The notes under the pieces: generated by a model
Seen by the model: only the letters and a program-made list of their open reading frames with translations
Database searches by the model: none
What the model was told of the DNA's origin: nothing
Origin: Steroidobacter agaridevorans
Lineage (GTDB): Bacteria; Pseudomonadota; Gammaproteobacteria; Steroidobacterales; Steroidobacteraceae
Direction of reading: 5' to 3'
DNA: 64,000 nt
NCBI RefSeq assembly: GCF_009932555.1
Contig: NZ_BLJO01000001.1
Coordinates: 436,472 to 500,471, forward strand
Made by a program: the position numbers and the translations under genes
Shown: positions 51,689-60,589 of the stretch, piece by piece
How positions within the stretch are numbered: position 1 is the stretch's first letter
Layout: the number at the start of each line of letters is the position of its first letter

Positions 51689-54289
51689 TCACTCGCCGCC
51701 TAGTTCAGCGAGCAGTTTGCGGGCGTCGGCCGAGGCCGAATATTGCTCCTTGGTGCGCATCAGCTCTACCAACTCGGCGCGCGCCGCGTCGCGTTGCCCA
51801 GCCTTGGCCAGGGCCGCCGCGTAGTGATAGCGAATATCGGGCTGTGGGGTGGCGCCGGAAACCGCCTGCTTCAGCACCGCCAGGCCGCCGCCCACATCGC
51901 CCGACTGCACTAGTATCCAACCATACGTATCGGCAATGGCAGCGACATCAGGGGCCAGCTCGTGCGCACGTTTTGCGACTTCACGCGCACGCGCATCGCC
52001 CTTCTGCTGATAGAGCCAGGCGAGATTGTTGAGGGCCATCGGGCTGCGCGCGTCGGCTTGAACCGCCCGCTCATACTCGGCGATGGCGCGATCGGTCCGG
52101 CCATCGGTCATGTGATCCTCGGCCAGAACCAGCCGGACCGCCAGGTCGTCCGGATTCTTGTCCAGCCATTCGGCCAGCGGCCGGCCCGGCTCAGGCATAT
52201 TACCGAGCCGCCGGGCGCGGGAAAGCCGTACCGCAGTGCTGCCGGACGGCGCGAGCCGCGCTGCCGACTCATATGCGGACGCCGCGGTTGAGTAGGCCTT
52301 CGAGGCCATCGCAACGTCACCCTCGATAACCGCGACCGCCGCGTCATTCGGATGAGCGGTCTTGAGCCGTGCGATCCGCTCACGCGCCGCCTCGGGCCGC
52401 CCATCACGCAGATCCAGCGAAATGAGCTCGACCGCGGCTGACAACGAATCCGGGTGTGCCGCGACGACCTTCTCCAAAGTCTCGCGCGCGAGCACTTTGT
52501 CTCCTACCGCCAGCTGCATGCGAGCCACGTTCAACTGCGGCTGCGGATTGCCGGGCTCCAGGCGCGCGGCGTCTTGAAACCAGGCCCGCGCTTCCTGGTA
52601 TCGGCCGCGAACCGCGTACAGGTTTCCGAGCGCATTAGCTACGGCGAACTTGCTCTTACCCGCCGACTGCAACTCGCCGATCACGGCATCCGCCGCTTTG
52701 TCGTTCTGCTGCCGAAGATAAGCGCTCGCCAGCATGACGCGCGCTTCGGTTGCATTGGCATCCTTGGCCCGCACGTACTCGAGTTGCTCGATCGCGCGCG
52801 GCAGATCGCCACCGGCCGCCGCAAGCTGCGCCAGCAGCATGCGGGCACCAGCATCCTCAGGACTTGCAGAGACGGCCTGCTGTGCCACCTCGACCGCGAC
52901 CTTTCGTTGTCCGGCTGCATGTTCGACCCGCGCCAGCGCCATCAGCGTAGCCGGGTCTCCTTCGCGCAGCTTGAGCGCTCGCGCGAGCGTGTTTCGGGCC
53001 AGATCGAACTCGCGCTGTACCGCGTAGAGCGAGGCGGCGCGCCTCAACTCGTCGACGTCGTTCGGCTTCGCTGCCACCATGCGATCGATCTGCGCGCGCG
53101 CCGCCGCTTTCCCGTCGACCGCCGCCAATGCCGGAACGAGCAGCGCGTCGATCTCCGGATCCTCGACACCGGTCTGCTGCGCGGCTGTGAGCAGTTGCAT
53201 CGCTACATCAGGACGCCGCAGACGCAGATTCACTCGGGCCAGCAACTTGCGGGCCTCGACGTTCTCCGGCGCCATCCGCACCAACCCCGCGAGCTGCGCT
53301 TCGGCTTGATTCAAGTTTCCCTGTTCCAGCAGCGCGACGGCGAGCAGGAACTTCACCTGCGCCGATCCAGGCGCGGCTCTCAAGGCTTTTTGTGCCGCCG
53401 CGACCGCGTTCGTGTAATCCCGCCGCGCAAATGCAATCCGGCCGGCCAGCAGCTGTGTCAGTGCCGAATCCGGCGAGAGCTTGGCGATCTCAGCCTGCGC
53501 GGCGTCGGCGCCGGCGAGATCGCCAGCAGCGAGATGGGTCTCGACCAGCGCCGCGAGCAGAGCGACGTATTGCGCCATGGACAGCTGACCGGCGGCGTTC
53601 TGTCGCGCATCGGTCAACGCCGCCAAGGCAGCGGACGTTTCTCCCCGGCGCGCCAGCAGCGTGCCCTTTGACAGCAGCGCGGTGGCGTCCTTCGAATTGG
53701 TCTCGAGCACGGCATTGAGAACTTCCAGTGCCTTGTCCGACTGTCCGGACGCAGCCAGCGCCTCAGCAAGCCCGATACTTGCGCGACTCGACTTCGCGTC
53801 GGCTTGCAGCGCCTTTTGAAATGCAGCGATCGCCTGCTCGCTCTGATTCAACTTCAACAGAGCCAGGCCGCGATACGTCGAGAGCGCCGGTTCTGCGAGC
53901 CCGCTTTCGCCGGTATCGATTTGCGTGAGCAGTTGCTGCGTCTCGCCGAGCGCGAGCCGGATATCGGCCCCCAGCACGGCCACCTGCTCGGCCGACGCGC
54001 CGACCTGCAGCGCCTGCGCCAGCTCACGATCCGCCGATTTGGGATCGCCGAGCCGCAACGAAAGCTCCGCGAGCATGAGCCGCGCCGGCACGTTGTCCGG
54101 CTCGCTACGCACCGCATTCTGCAGCTCGATAAACGCTGCTCGATCGTTGCCTTCGGCAATCTGTTTCTGCGCCCGGCCGATGCGCGCCTCGGCGTCGATG
54201 AAGCGATCGCAGCCGCTGCACAACCAGGCGCCGGCGAGGACGATGATGAGGGAACGAATAATCCGTACTCGAGCCATAGTGCGACCCAT
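51689..54289 (-). CDS. prsT: PEP-CTERM system TPR-repeat lipoprotein PrsT
   Basis: An 866-residue lipoprotein. Hydrophobic residues 9-23 lead to LCSGC with Cys27. The rest is a run of about twenty tetratricopeptide repeats (e.g. DRAAFIELQNAVRSEPDNVPARLMLAE near the start and AIAEYERAVQADARSPMALNNLAWLYQQKG near the end). This matches the large TPR lipoprotein conserved next to XrtA, thought to act as an outer-membrane or periplasmic scaffold. Its ATG overlaps the XrtA stop (TAATG), showing coupling. Met5 is an alternative start. Confidence 0.92.
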   Translation of the reverse strand: MGRTMARVRIIRSLIIVLAGAWLCSGCDRFIDAEARIGRAQKQIAEGNDRAAFIELQNAVRSEPDNVPARLMLAELSLRLGDPKSADRELAQALQVGASAEQVAVLGADIRLALGETQQLLTQIDTGESGLAEPALSTYRGLALLKLNQSEQAIAAFQKALQADAKSSRASIGLAEALAASGQSDKALEVLNAVLETNSKDATALLSKGTLLARRGETSAALAALTDARQNAAGQLSMAQYVALLAALVETHLAAGDLAGADAAQAEIAKLSPDSALTQLLAGRIAFARRDYTNAVAAAQKALRAAPGSAQVKFLLAVALLEQGNLNQAEAQLAGLVRMAPENVEARKLLARVNLRLRRPDVAMQLLTAAQQTGVEDPEIDALLVPALAAVDGKAAARAQIDRMVAAKPNDVDELRRAASLYAVQREFDLARNTLARALKLREGDPATLMALARVEHAAGQRKVAVEVAQQAVSASPEDAGARMLLAQLAAAGGDLPRAIEQLEYVRAKDANATEARVMLASAYLRQQNDKAADAVIGELQSAGKSKFAVANALGNLYAVRGRYQEARAWFQDAARLEPGNPQPQLNVARMQLAVGDKVLARETLEKVVAAHPDSLSAAVELISLDLRDGRPEAARERIARLKTAHPNDAAVAVIEGDVAMASKAYSTAASAYESAARLAPSGSTAVRLSRARRLGNMPEPGRPLAEWLDKNPDDLAVRLVLAEDHMTDGRTDRAIAEYERAVQADARSPMALNNLAWLYQQKGDARAREVAKRAHELAPDVAAIADTYGWILVQSGDVGGGLAVLKQAVSGATPQPDIRYHYAAALAKAGQRDAARAELVELMRTKEQYSASADARKLLAELGGE

Positions 54290-55794
54290 TAGAGATCAAC
54301 CGCGCGGATCAGGCCCTGCAGCTCGTCGCGAGCGGCATTGCAATCCGCACCACACGGCGCGCGCAGTGCGATGACTGTCGACATCGGCGAGCCAGTGAGC
54401 GATGTCACGCCGTACGCCACTTGCGCAATGAAACCGTTGACGGTTTGCAGCGACCCGATGCGATAGAAGTACCAGAGCACGAACTGCTCGCGCTGCGCGT
54501 CCTGCACGATGAGCTCGTTGACGGGACCGCGAGGCTCGATACGCGCCGACCCGACAATGTCGGCATCGGCGCCGGCGATCGAATTGGTGTAGCCGATCAG
54601 TTCCTTGCGCTGCGTCTGCGATGCGTAGGCCGCGGCGTAGCCTTCGATCAGCATACCGCCACGCTGATAGTTGCCACGCTGCTCGACATCGGCGCCGCGG
54701 AATGTCGGCTGCCAAGATGAGCGCCCTCCTCCCAAAGCCGCGGACCACGGAGCCGCCGATGGAAGCAACTCGCCCTCTTGCGGCAAGGTCGCAGGCGATA
54801 TCGGCGAAAGCACGCTCCAAATCGGCCCGAGAGCGATCGCCGCGAGTGCAGTCGCGAGCGCGAGCGGCCATCTCGACGGCAACGCGATGGATTCTGCGGG
54901 TGCAGGTTGCGTCTGTTCCTCCGCAGCCGAGACCGGCAACCGGCGCACGATGAGGAAGAAGACCACCATCATCACCGCGAACACGACCCAACCGTAGGTG
55001 GAGTGATCGACCCGCACCAGGTAATGCTGCATGTCCGTGAAATATCCGGCGAGAATGATGGTGTACACGCGCAGCCAATTCGTCACCAGCGCAAGCACCA
55101 GCGCCAATGCCACGATCCGCAGCCGCGCTCTCAATGAGTCACGGTGCACCTCGCCGTACAGCGCGCTGATCGCGAACGCAACGATGAAATAATGCAGCCC
55201 GCTGCAGCCGCCGGCGACCTCGAAGGTCCCTGCCGCGAGGTGCACGAAGTTCCCCTCGACATAGGCCGGCACGCCGGTGGCGCGCAGCAGCGCATCGACT
55301 GCGACTACGGTCGCATCCTGTAACGCGCCATTGATCACGCCCCAGACTGGCACGGCAAAGTACAGGTAGCCCACGGCGAAGGCGCTCGCCACGGCGACGC
55401 GCCAGCCAAGGACGGTGCAGATGGCCAGCCACACGATAATCGGCAACAGGAACTGATGTGCTGTTTGAATGCCTGCACGCACGCAGACGAGCCACAACAC
55501 GCTGATTGCCGCCAGCGGCACGGCTGCGGACAGCATCAGTGTTGCCGGAATTGTCCGCAGGCGATGGCGATCGCGCCACAGCAGCCAGATGCTGAGCGCC
55601 GCTACCAGGTAGCCATGCGTGTAGGGGGTCTCGCTCGAACTTTCCCACGCCACCATCAGCGATGCTGTCGTCGGCCAGAGCAACACGAACGTGGTCGCGA
55701 GCAGAAACACGCAGATGGCCGCGCACCGCCACGCCGCGCCCGGTAGCGCGCGCTGTCCTGCAACTTCGCTACTGGCCAGGGAGTTCTCAATCAC
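54289..55794 (-). CDS. xrtA: Exosortase A fused to EpsI domain
   Basis: A 501-residue integral membrane transpeptidase-like protease that would cleave PEP-CTERM signals. The 8-TM EpsH core covers about residues 20-300, with catalytic Cys197 in AGGCSGLHYF, Arg242 in NWLRVYTII and His264 in DHSTYGW, all intact. After a last TM helix (about 315-330) follows a periplasmic EpsI domain (about 335-500) common in exosortase A proteins. Its start overlaps the prsR stop as ATGA. No PEP-CTERM substrate is encoded in this window. Confidence 0.95.
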   Translation of the reverse strand: MIENSLASSEVAGQRALPGAAWRCAAICVFLLATTFVLLWPTTASLMVAWESSSETPYTHGYLVAALSIWLLWRDRHRLRTIPATLMLSAAVPLAAISVLWLVCVRAGIQTAHQFLLPIIVWLAICTVLGWRVAVASAFAVGYLYFAVPVWGVINGALQDATVVAVDALLRATGVPAYVEGNFVHLAAGTFEVAGGCSGLHYFIVAFAISALYGEVHRDSLRARLRIVALALVLALVTNWLRVYTIILAGYFTDMQHYLVRVDHSTYGWVVFAVMMVVFFLIVRRLPVSAAEEQTQPAPAESIALPSRWPLALATALAAIALGPIWSVLSPISPATLPQEGELLPSAAPWSAALGGGRSSWQPTFRGADVEQRGNYQRGGMLIEGYAAAYASQTQRKELIGYTNSIAGADADIVGSARIEPRGPVNELIVQDAQREQFVLWYFYRIGSLQTVNGFIAQVAYGVTSLTGSPMSTVIALRAPCGADCNAARDELQGLIRAVDL

Positions 55795-57152
55795 TGCTGA
55801 AACCTGATGTTGTACTTCTCCATCAAGTCATAGAGCGTGGGACGACTCACGCCCAGCAGCTCGGCAGTGCGCGAGATGTTGCCGTTGGTGATCGACAGCG
55901 CCTGCCGGATCGCCTGGCGTTCGGCTCGCGTGCGCACTTCTTTCAGATTGAACAACAGCGCGCCGTCGACGGCTTCGGCGAGATTGAGATCGGCAGCGGT
56001 GATCATCGGGCCGTCGGCCATGATCATCGCCGTCTTCACGCGGTTCTCGAGCTCACGCACGTTGCCCGGCCACTCGTAGGATTCCATGGCGGCGACCGCC
56101 TCTTCGGTGAAGCCGCGCTTCGGCCGACCATGCATGCCGCCGTACTTGCGCAGCAGTGCGTGCGCGAGCACCGTCGTGCCGCCCGGACGGTCGCGCAGCG
56201 GCGGCACGTTGATCACGACCTCATTGATGCGGAAGTACAGGTCCTGGCGGAAGCGCTGTTCGGGGATCTGCGCTTGCAGATCTTTGTTGGTCGCGCACAC
56301 GACGCGAACATTGACCGGGATCTCCTGTCGGCCACCCACCCGCTCGATGACTTTGTTCTGTAGGAAACGCAGCAGCTTTGCTTGCAGCGGCAGCGGCATG
56401 TCGCCGATCTCGTCCAGGAACAGCGTACCGCCGTCGGCAGTCTCGATCTTGCCGATCGTCTGCTTCACGGCGCCAGTGAATGCGCCCTTCTCGTGACCGA
56501 ACAGCTCGCTCTCGAGCAACTGCTCGGGAATCGCCGCGCAGTTGATCGCAACGAACTTGCCGCCGCGGCGTCCGCTCTGTGAGTGCACGGCGCGCGCGAG
56601 CAATTCCTTGCCGGTGCCGCTCTCGCCGAGAATGAGCACGGAAACATCCGTGGGGGCGACGCGCTCGACCATGCGACAGACCTTGATCATCGCTTCGTCG
56701 GTCGCAATCAGACCTTCCAGCGGCGTCGAGGACTGCGCCTGACGCAACTGACGGTTCTGTTCCTCGAGCGCGTGGATGTGAAACGCGCGATTGACCAGTA
56801 AGCGCAGTACATCCGTGTCGACAGGCTTCTGATAGAAGTCATAAGCACCCAATGACACGGCGCGCACCGCGTTGTCGCGGTCGTGATTGCCGGTGACGAC
56901 GATCACCTTGACCTGCGGCGCGACACTCAGGATCTCCTTGAGCGTTGCCATGCCTTCGCTGACGCCCTCCGGATCGGGCGGCAGTCCCAGATCCTGCAGC
57001 ACGACGGCGGGCTCGAAGCGCCGCAACTGCGCCATGGCTTCGGCGCGCGTCCCTGCGATCAGCACTTCGTGCTCGTCGAAACACCATTTGAGCTGCTTCT
57101 GCAGGCCCAGGTCGTCCTCGACGATGAGTAGTTTGGGTTTCTCGTCCGTCAC
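55791..57152 (-). CDS. prsR: PEP-CTERM-box response regulator PrsR
   Basis: A 453-residue NtrC-type sigma-54 activator. The receiver domain has VEDD (11-14) and phosphoacceptor D54 in VVLQDLGLPP; the AAA+ domain has GESGTGKE, GAFTGA and GGTLFLDEIGD; the C-terminal Fis domain includes TNGNISRTAELLGVSRPTLYDL. With PrsK it is known to control PEP-CTERM genes that have sigma-54 promoters. Overlaps xrtA by 4 bases. Confidence 0.95.
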   Translation of the reverse strand: MTDEKPKLLIVEDDLGLQKQLKWCFDEHEVLIAGTRAEAMAQLRRFEPAVVLQDLGLPPDPEGVSEGMATLKEILSVAPQVKVIVVTGNHDRDNAVRAVSLGAYDFYQKPVDTDVLRLLVNRAFHIHALEEQNRQLRQAQSSTPLEGLIATDEAMIKVCRMVERVAPTDVSVLILGESGTGKELLARAVHSQSGRRGGKFVAINCAAIPEQLLESELFGHEKGAFTGAVKQTIGKIETADGGTLFLDEIGDMPLPLQAKLLRFLQNKVIERVGGRQEIPVNVRVVCATNKDLQAQIPEQRFRQDLYFRINEVVINVPPLRDRPGGTTVLAHALLRKYGGMHGRPKRGFTEEAVAAMESYEWPGNVRELENRVKTAMIMADGPMITAADLNLAEAVDGALLFNLKEVRTRAERQAIRQALSITNGNISRTAELLGVSRPTLYDLMEKYNIRFQQ

Positions 57153-57261
57153 GATGCGTCGCCCTTCGATGTCTGGTGCGCGGCCCGCGCCAGCGGCAAG
57201 TTAACCATAAAGCGAGCCGCCGAACCGGGACTGCTCAGCACTTCTCGTCAGCACTTCCCGC

Positions 57262-58386
57262 TCACCGCACCGACGGCTCCCACACCACGATCCGGCGTCC
57301 GGCAACGAACAGGAGCGCGGCATGCGCCAGCGCGACGTTGGCCTGAACGAAGTAGTACGCGATCCGTGTGAGCCCGAGCCCGCGCACGGCGGCAAAGAAA
57401 TGCGCCGCGATCACCAACCCGTATCCGAGCAGTTGCGCAAAAAGTGCAAATCGATAGAACCCATGCACCGGCGCCAGCGCGAACGATGCGGCCAGCAAGC
57501 CCAGCAGAAACCACGGCACCATCCAGCGCATGACCTTGTGGCTCCAGATCTGGAACGCAAATGTGCCGTAGCGAAACGGACTGAGCACGCCGGCCAGACG
57601 CGCTAGACCGGTCATGCCGCGCACGGCCGTGCGCACCTTGCGCTGATATTCCTTCTTCGAGTCCTTGATGTCCTTGTAGATGCCACGCACGCGCGAATCG
57701 GACACCGCGACCAGGCCCGCCTGGACGCTTTTCAAGGCGCAGGCGAAGTCGCTCGGAATCGTGGCGTCCCAGGAGGTGAGCACCGAGCGCCGCACCGCGA
57801 AAAACGAGCCGCTCAGCCCGACCACGCCGGCGCGATCCGATTCGAGCCGACGCAGCCACATCTCATATTTGACGTAGGCGCCTTCGCCCGCGACCTTGCC
57901 ATCGGCGGTCACGAACAAGTCCTCGCTGGAGACGGCGCCGACGGCCGGGTCGCGAAAGCGCTCGACGATGAAGCCGATCGATTCCTTCGGCAGATCGGTG
58001 CCCGCATCCGAGAACACGATGATGTCGCCGCGTGCGCTGGCGATGGCGAGCCCCTGTGCGTGCTCCTTGCCCATGCGCCGCTCCGAGCGCACCAGGCGGA
58101 CGCCACGGTCGGCGTAGCTCAGCGTGATCTCGTCCGAACGATCGTCGGAGCAGTCGGAGGCAACCAGGATCTCGGATAGCGGATAAGCGACCTGCAGCGC
58201 GTTCTCGATCTTGTGCGGCAAGCGCCGCTCCTCATTGCGGCAGGCGATGACCAGGGTCACTGCGGGAGCGTACTCAGCAACGGCGCCGTGCTGCTTGCGA
58301 ACCGGTACCAGCAGGCGGAGCAACAGCGGATAGATCGCGTAGCTATAAACGGCGCCAAACGCACAAATCCAGAAAAGCCATTTCAT
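57262..58386 (-). CDS. GT2-family glycosyltransferase
   Basis: A membrane-anchored GT-A glycosyltransferase of about 374 residues. An N-terminal TM helix (LFWICAFGAVYSYAIYPLLL) precedes the catalytic domain with VTLVIACRNEERRL, ILVASDCSDDRSDEI, the DxD-like FSDAGTDLPKES and the QRKVRTAVRGM segment resembling the Q/RxxRW site; three to four TM helices close the protein. It lies between prsR and prsK, 109 bp upstream of prsR on the same strand. ATG 58386 or ATG 58392 could be the start. Confidence 0.87.
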   Translation of the reverse strand: MKWLFWICAFGAVYSYAIYPLLLRLLVPVRKQHGAVAEYAPAVTLVIACRNEERRLPHKIENALQVAYPLSEILVASDCSDDRSDEITLSYADRGVRLVRSERRMGKEHAQGLAIASARGDIIVFSDAGTDLPKESIGFIVERFRDPAVGAVSSEDLFVTADGKVAGEGAYVKYEMWLRRLESDRAGVVGLSGSFFAVRRSVLTSWDATIPSDFACALKSVQAGLVAVSDSRVRGIYKDIKDSKKEYQRKVRTAVRGMTGLARLAGVLSPFRYGTFAFQIWSHKVMRWMVPWFLLGLLAASFALAPVHGFYRFALFAQLLGYGLVIAAHFFAAVRGLGLTRIAYYFVQANVALAHAALLFVAGRRIVVWEPSVR

Positions 58387-58497
58387 GTGCATCAACCTGC
58401 CAGCAGCGTGCTGCAAACGACCGCAGGCGGTCGACCGGGTGCGACGATCAGGAGTTTGGGTTGGTGTTCTCTCACGATATTCCTCTCCTGCGGGAGC

Positions 58498-60579
58498 TCA
58501 GCTATTCACCGCATTACTGGCCGCGGTCGCGTCCTGGCCCTGAGCCAGGGGCAGGCTAACCGCAAACCGGGTTCCCTGCCCGGGACTGCTCTGCACTTCC
58601 ACGTCCCCGCCCAGCAAACGGATGTATTCACGCACCTGGTAAGCCCCGATGCCCATGCCCTTGGCGCCCTTGGTGCTGTCGAACGGACGGAACAGGCGAT
58701 TGCGGATGAAGTCCGCCTCCATGCCGACGCCGGTATCTTCCACCAGCAGCCGAGCCTCGCGGCCCTGCCATCCGACGCTCACCGACACGGCGCCACCCTC
58801 GCTGGTTGCGTCCTGCGCATTGCGGATGATGTGTTCGATGACCACCGAGAGACGTTCGGCGTTGGCCATCACCATCACCGGCGGTCCCTCCTGCAATTGC
58901 GGCTTCGGCGCGCGAGAGCTGCAACGGGATACGGCCTTCTGGGCCAACTCGCGCAAATCGGCGGGCACGTGGCGATCGGCCGACGTGGAGCCACGCAACT
59001 GCTCGATCAGCTTGGTCATGCGATCGGCCGCGTTGGCGATGGTTTCCAACGCGTCGTCGATGAACTCCGGCTTGTGCTTGTGGCGTGGCGCGTTCGCGAC
59101 GATCAGCTTGAGCTGCGCCACCGAGTTCTTCAGGTCATGCATCATGAACGCGGTCAGCCGATTGTAGGCCTCGAACTGACGGCTTTCGGACAAGCGTCGA
59201 TCCGCGTCCTGTTGCGCGATGTGGGTGGCCACGTGGCGGCCCAGCGTCTTCAGCAAGTCCCGATCTTCGTAGGTCAGCTCGAACGGCGGCGGCGGATCGT
59301 ACAGGACCACGAAGCCGACCAGACGATCCAATTGCAGCATCGGCGACACGATGCGCAGTTGCTGCTTGTCGAGCAGCCAGCCCGGCATCTCGATGTTGCC
59401 GTAGAAATCCGGCGCGCGACGGAACTCATCCGTATCGATGATCCACTGCTTGGTGGCAAGAAACTGCGGCAGGTCCTCGTCGGCGGAAACGCTCGCCGGC
59501 AGCCCCAGCGAATCGATGGTCATCGGCCAGGCGGCATACGGCAGGAACTTCTTGCCGGTCTCATCGCGCAGGAACAGAAAACCACCCGGGCTGCCGAAGA
59601 TCTGCGCCATCGCGCGCACGGCGGTACAGCCAACGTCCTCTTCTTCGGTCGAGGACAGCGTGCCGATGAAGCGCAGCCATTCGATGCGGTAGTCGTACTT
59701 GTTCCGGTAGAAGTGCTTGCTGATGAAGACGCGCGTGTGGCGCCTGAGCGGCGCCGATGTGACCAGGCTGGCGAGCACCACGACCGCGCCGGCGAAGAAC
59801 ACGATCTGACCGACGTTGCCCCAATCCCCGCCGATCTCGCGGACGTACAGACCGCCGAGCGCCATCACCGAGAGATACGAGCCGATGACCAGAACGGTCG
59901 TCGTATAGAAAACGATCTGGCGCGACACGAACACATCGAGCGACCACTCTGGATTGCGGCGCGCGGCAATCGCGATCAAGGGCATCGCGAAGGCATTGAG
60001 GATGCCGCGCGAGGTCCAGGCATCGATCGACACGGCGCGCAGCAGCTCGGTCTGCGAATACAGGAACAAGTCGTAGGCGAACAGCGTACCCACGCCGATG
60101 ATGAAATACTTCAGCGACCTGCGGGCGAGTTGCGACGAGTTGCGATAGATCTGCTCGAGCAGGATCAGCGCCAGCAACGAAAGCGCCAGGCCGGCGCGCG
60201 ACAGCAGCAGCGTCGGATTGACGATGGCAATCCCGAAGTGCTCGAGCAACGGCAGAACGACGGCGGCTCCGAGCAATAGAACACAGAGCCCGCGCGCCGC
60301 GTTCGCGAGGAACTTGGGAGCCGCGATGCCGGCCACCGCCACCAATGTGAGCAGCCAGGCGCCGCCCCGGAAGGCCTCGGCGAGATAGATGACGAGCACC
60401 GGCACATGGCCGGCATAACTCTGCGCAGCCAGAATTCCGGCCCAGACCGCCGTGACCGCGCTGGCAACGATGAGGTGTCCGCCTTGTTGCCGACCACGCC
60501 AGGCCGTGACCAGCAGCAGGGTCAGCACCAGGAAGCTCAGCGCCGCTATGCCATAGCTGGCAATACCGAACGCATTCAT
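58498..60579 (-). CDS. prsK: XrtA/PEP-CTERM system histidine kinase PrsK
   Basis: A 693-residue sensor kinase. About eight N-terminal TM helices (residues 1-290, with a hydrophobic start GIASYGIAALSFLVLTLLLV) are followed by a GAF-type domain (about 310-470), a dimerisation helix with the His in AFMMHDLKNSVAQ, and an ATPase domain with VIEHIIRNAQDA (N box), VEDTGVGME (G1) and GMGIGAYQVREYI (G2). It would phosphorylate PrsR, encoded 1.3 kb downstream. Nothing in the sequence identifies the signal. Confidence 0.94.
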   Translation of the reverse strand: MNAFGIASYGIAALSFLVLTLLLVTAWRGRQQGGHLIVASAVTAVWAGILAAQSYAGHVPVLVIYLAEAFRGGAWLLTLVAVAGIAAPKFLANAARGLCVLLLGAAVVLPLLEHFGIAIVNPTLLLSRAGLALSLLALILLEQIYRNSSQLARRSLKYFIIGVGTLFAYDLFLYSQTELLRAVSIDAWTSRGILNAFAMPLIAIAARRNPEWSLDVFVSRQIVFYTTTVLVIGSYLSVMALGGLYVREIGGDWGNVGQIVFFAGAVVVLASLVTSAPLRRHTRVFISKHFYRNKYDYRIEWLRFIGTLSSTEEEDVGCTAVRAMAQIFGSPGGFLFLRDETGKKFLPYAAWPMTIDSLGLPASVSADEDLPQFLATKQWIIDTDEFRRAPDFYGNIEMPGWLLDKQQLRIVSPMLQLDRLVGFVVLYDPPPPFELTYEDRDLLKTLGRHVATHIAQQDADRRLSESRQFEAYNRLTAFMMHDLKNSVAQLKLIVANAPRHKHKPEFIDDALETIANAADRMTKLIEQLRGSTSADRHVPADLRELAQKAVSRCSSRAPKPQLQEGPPVMVMANAERLSVVIEHIIRNAQDATSEGGAVSVSVGWQGREARLLVEDTGVGMEADFIRNRLFRPFDSTKGAKGMGIGAYQVREYIRLLGGDVEVQSSPGQGTRFAVSLPLAQGQDATAASNAVNS

Positions 60580-60589
60580 TCAAGAGCTC

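Noticed and set aside
58213-60279. A 688-codon open frame on the plus strand opposite prsK
   Set aside because: Antisense shadow of a clear histidine kinase gene in GC-rich DNA; composition is His/Arg/Gln-rich with no recognisable domain.
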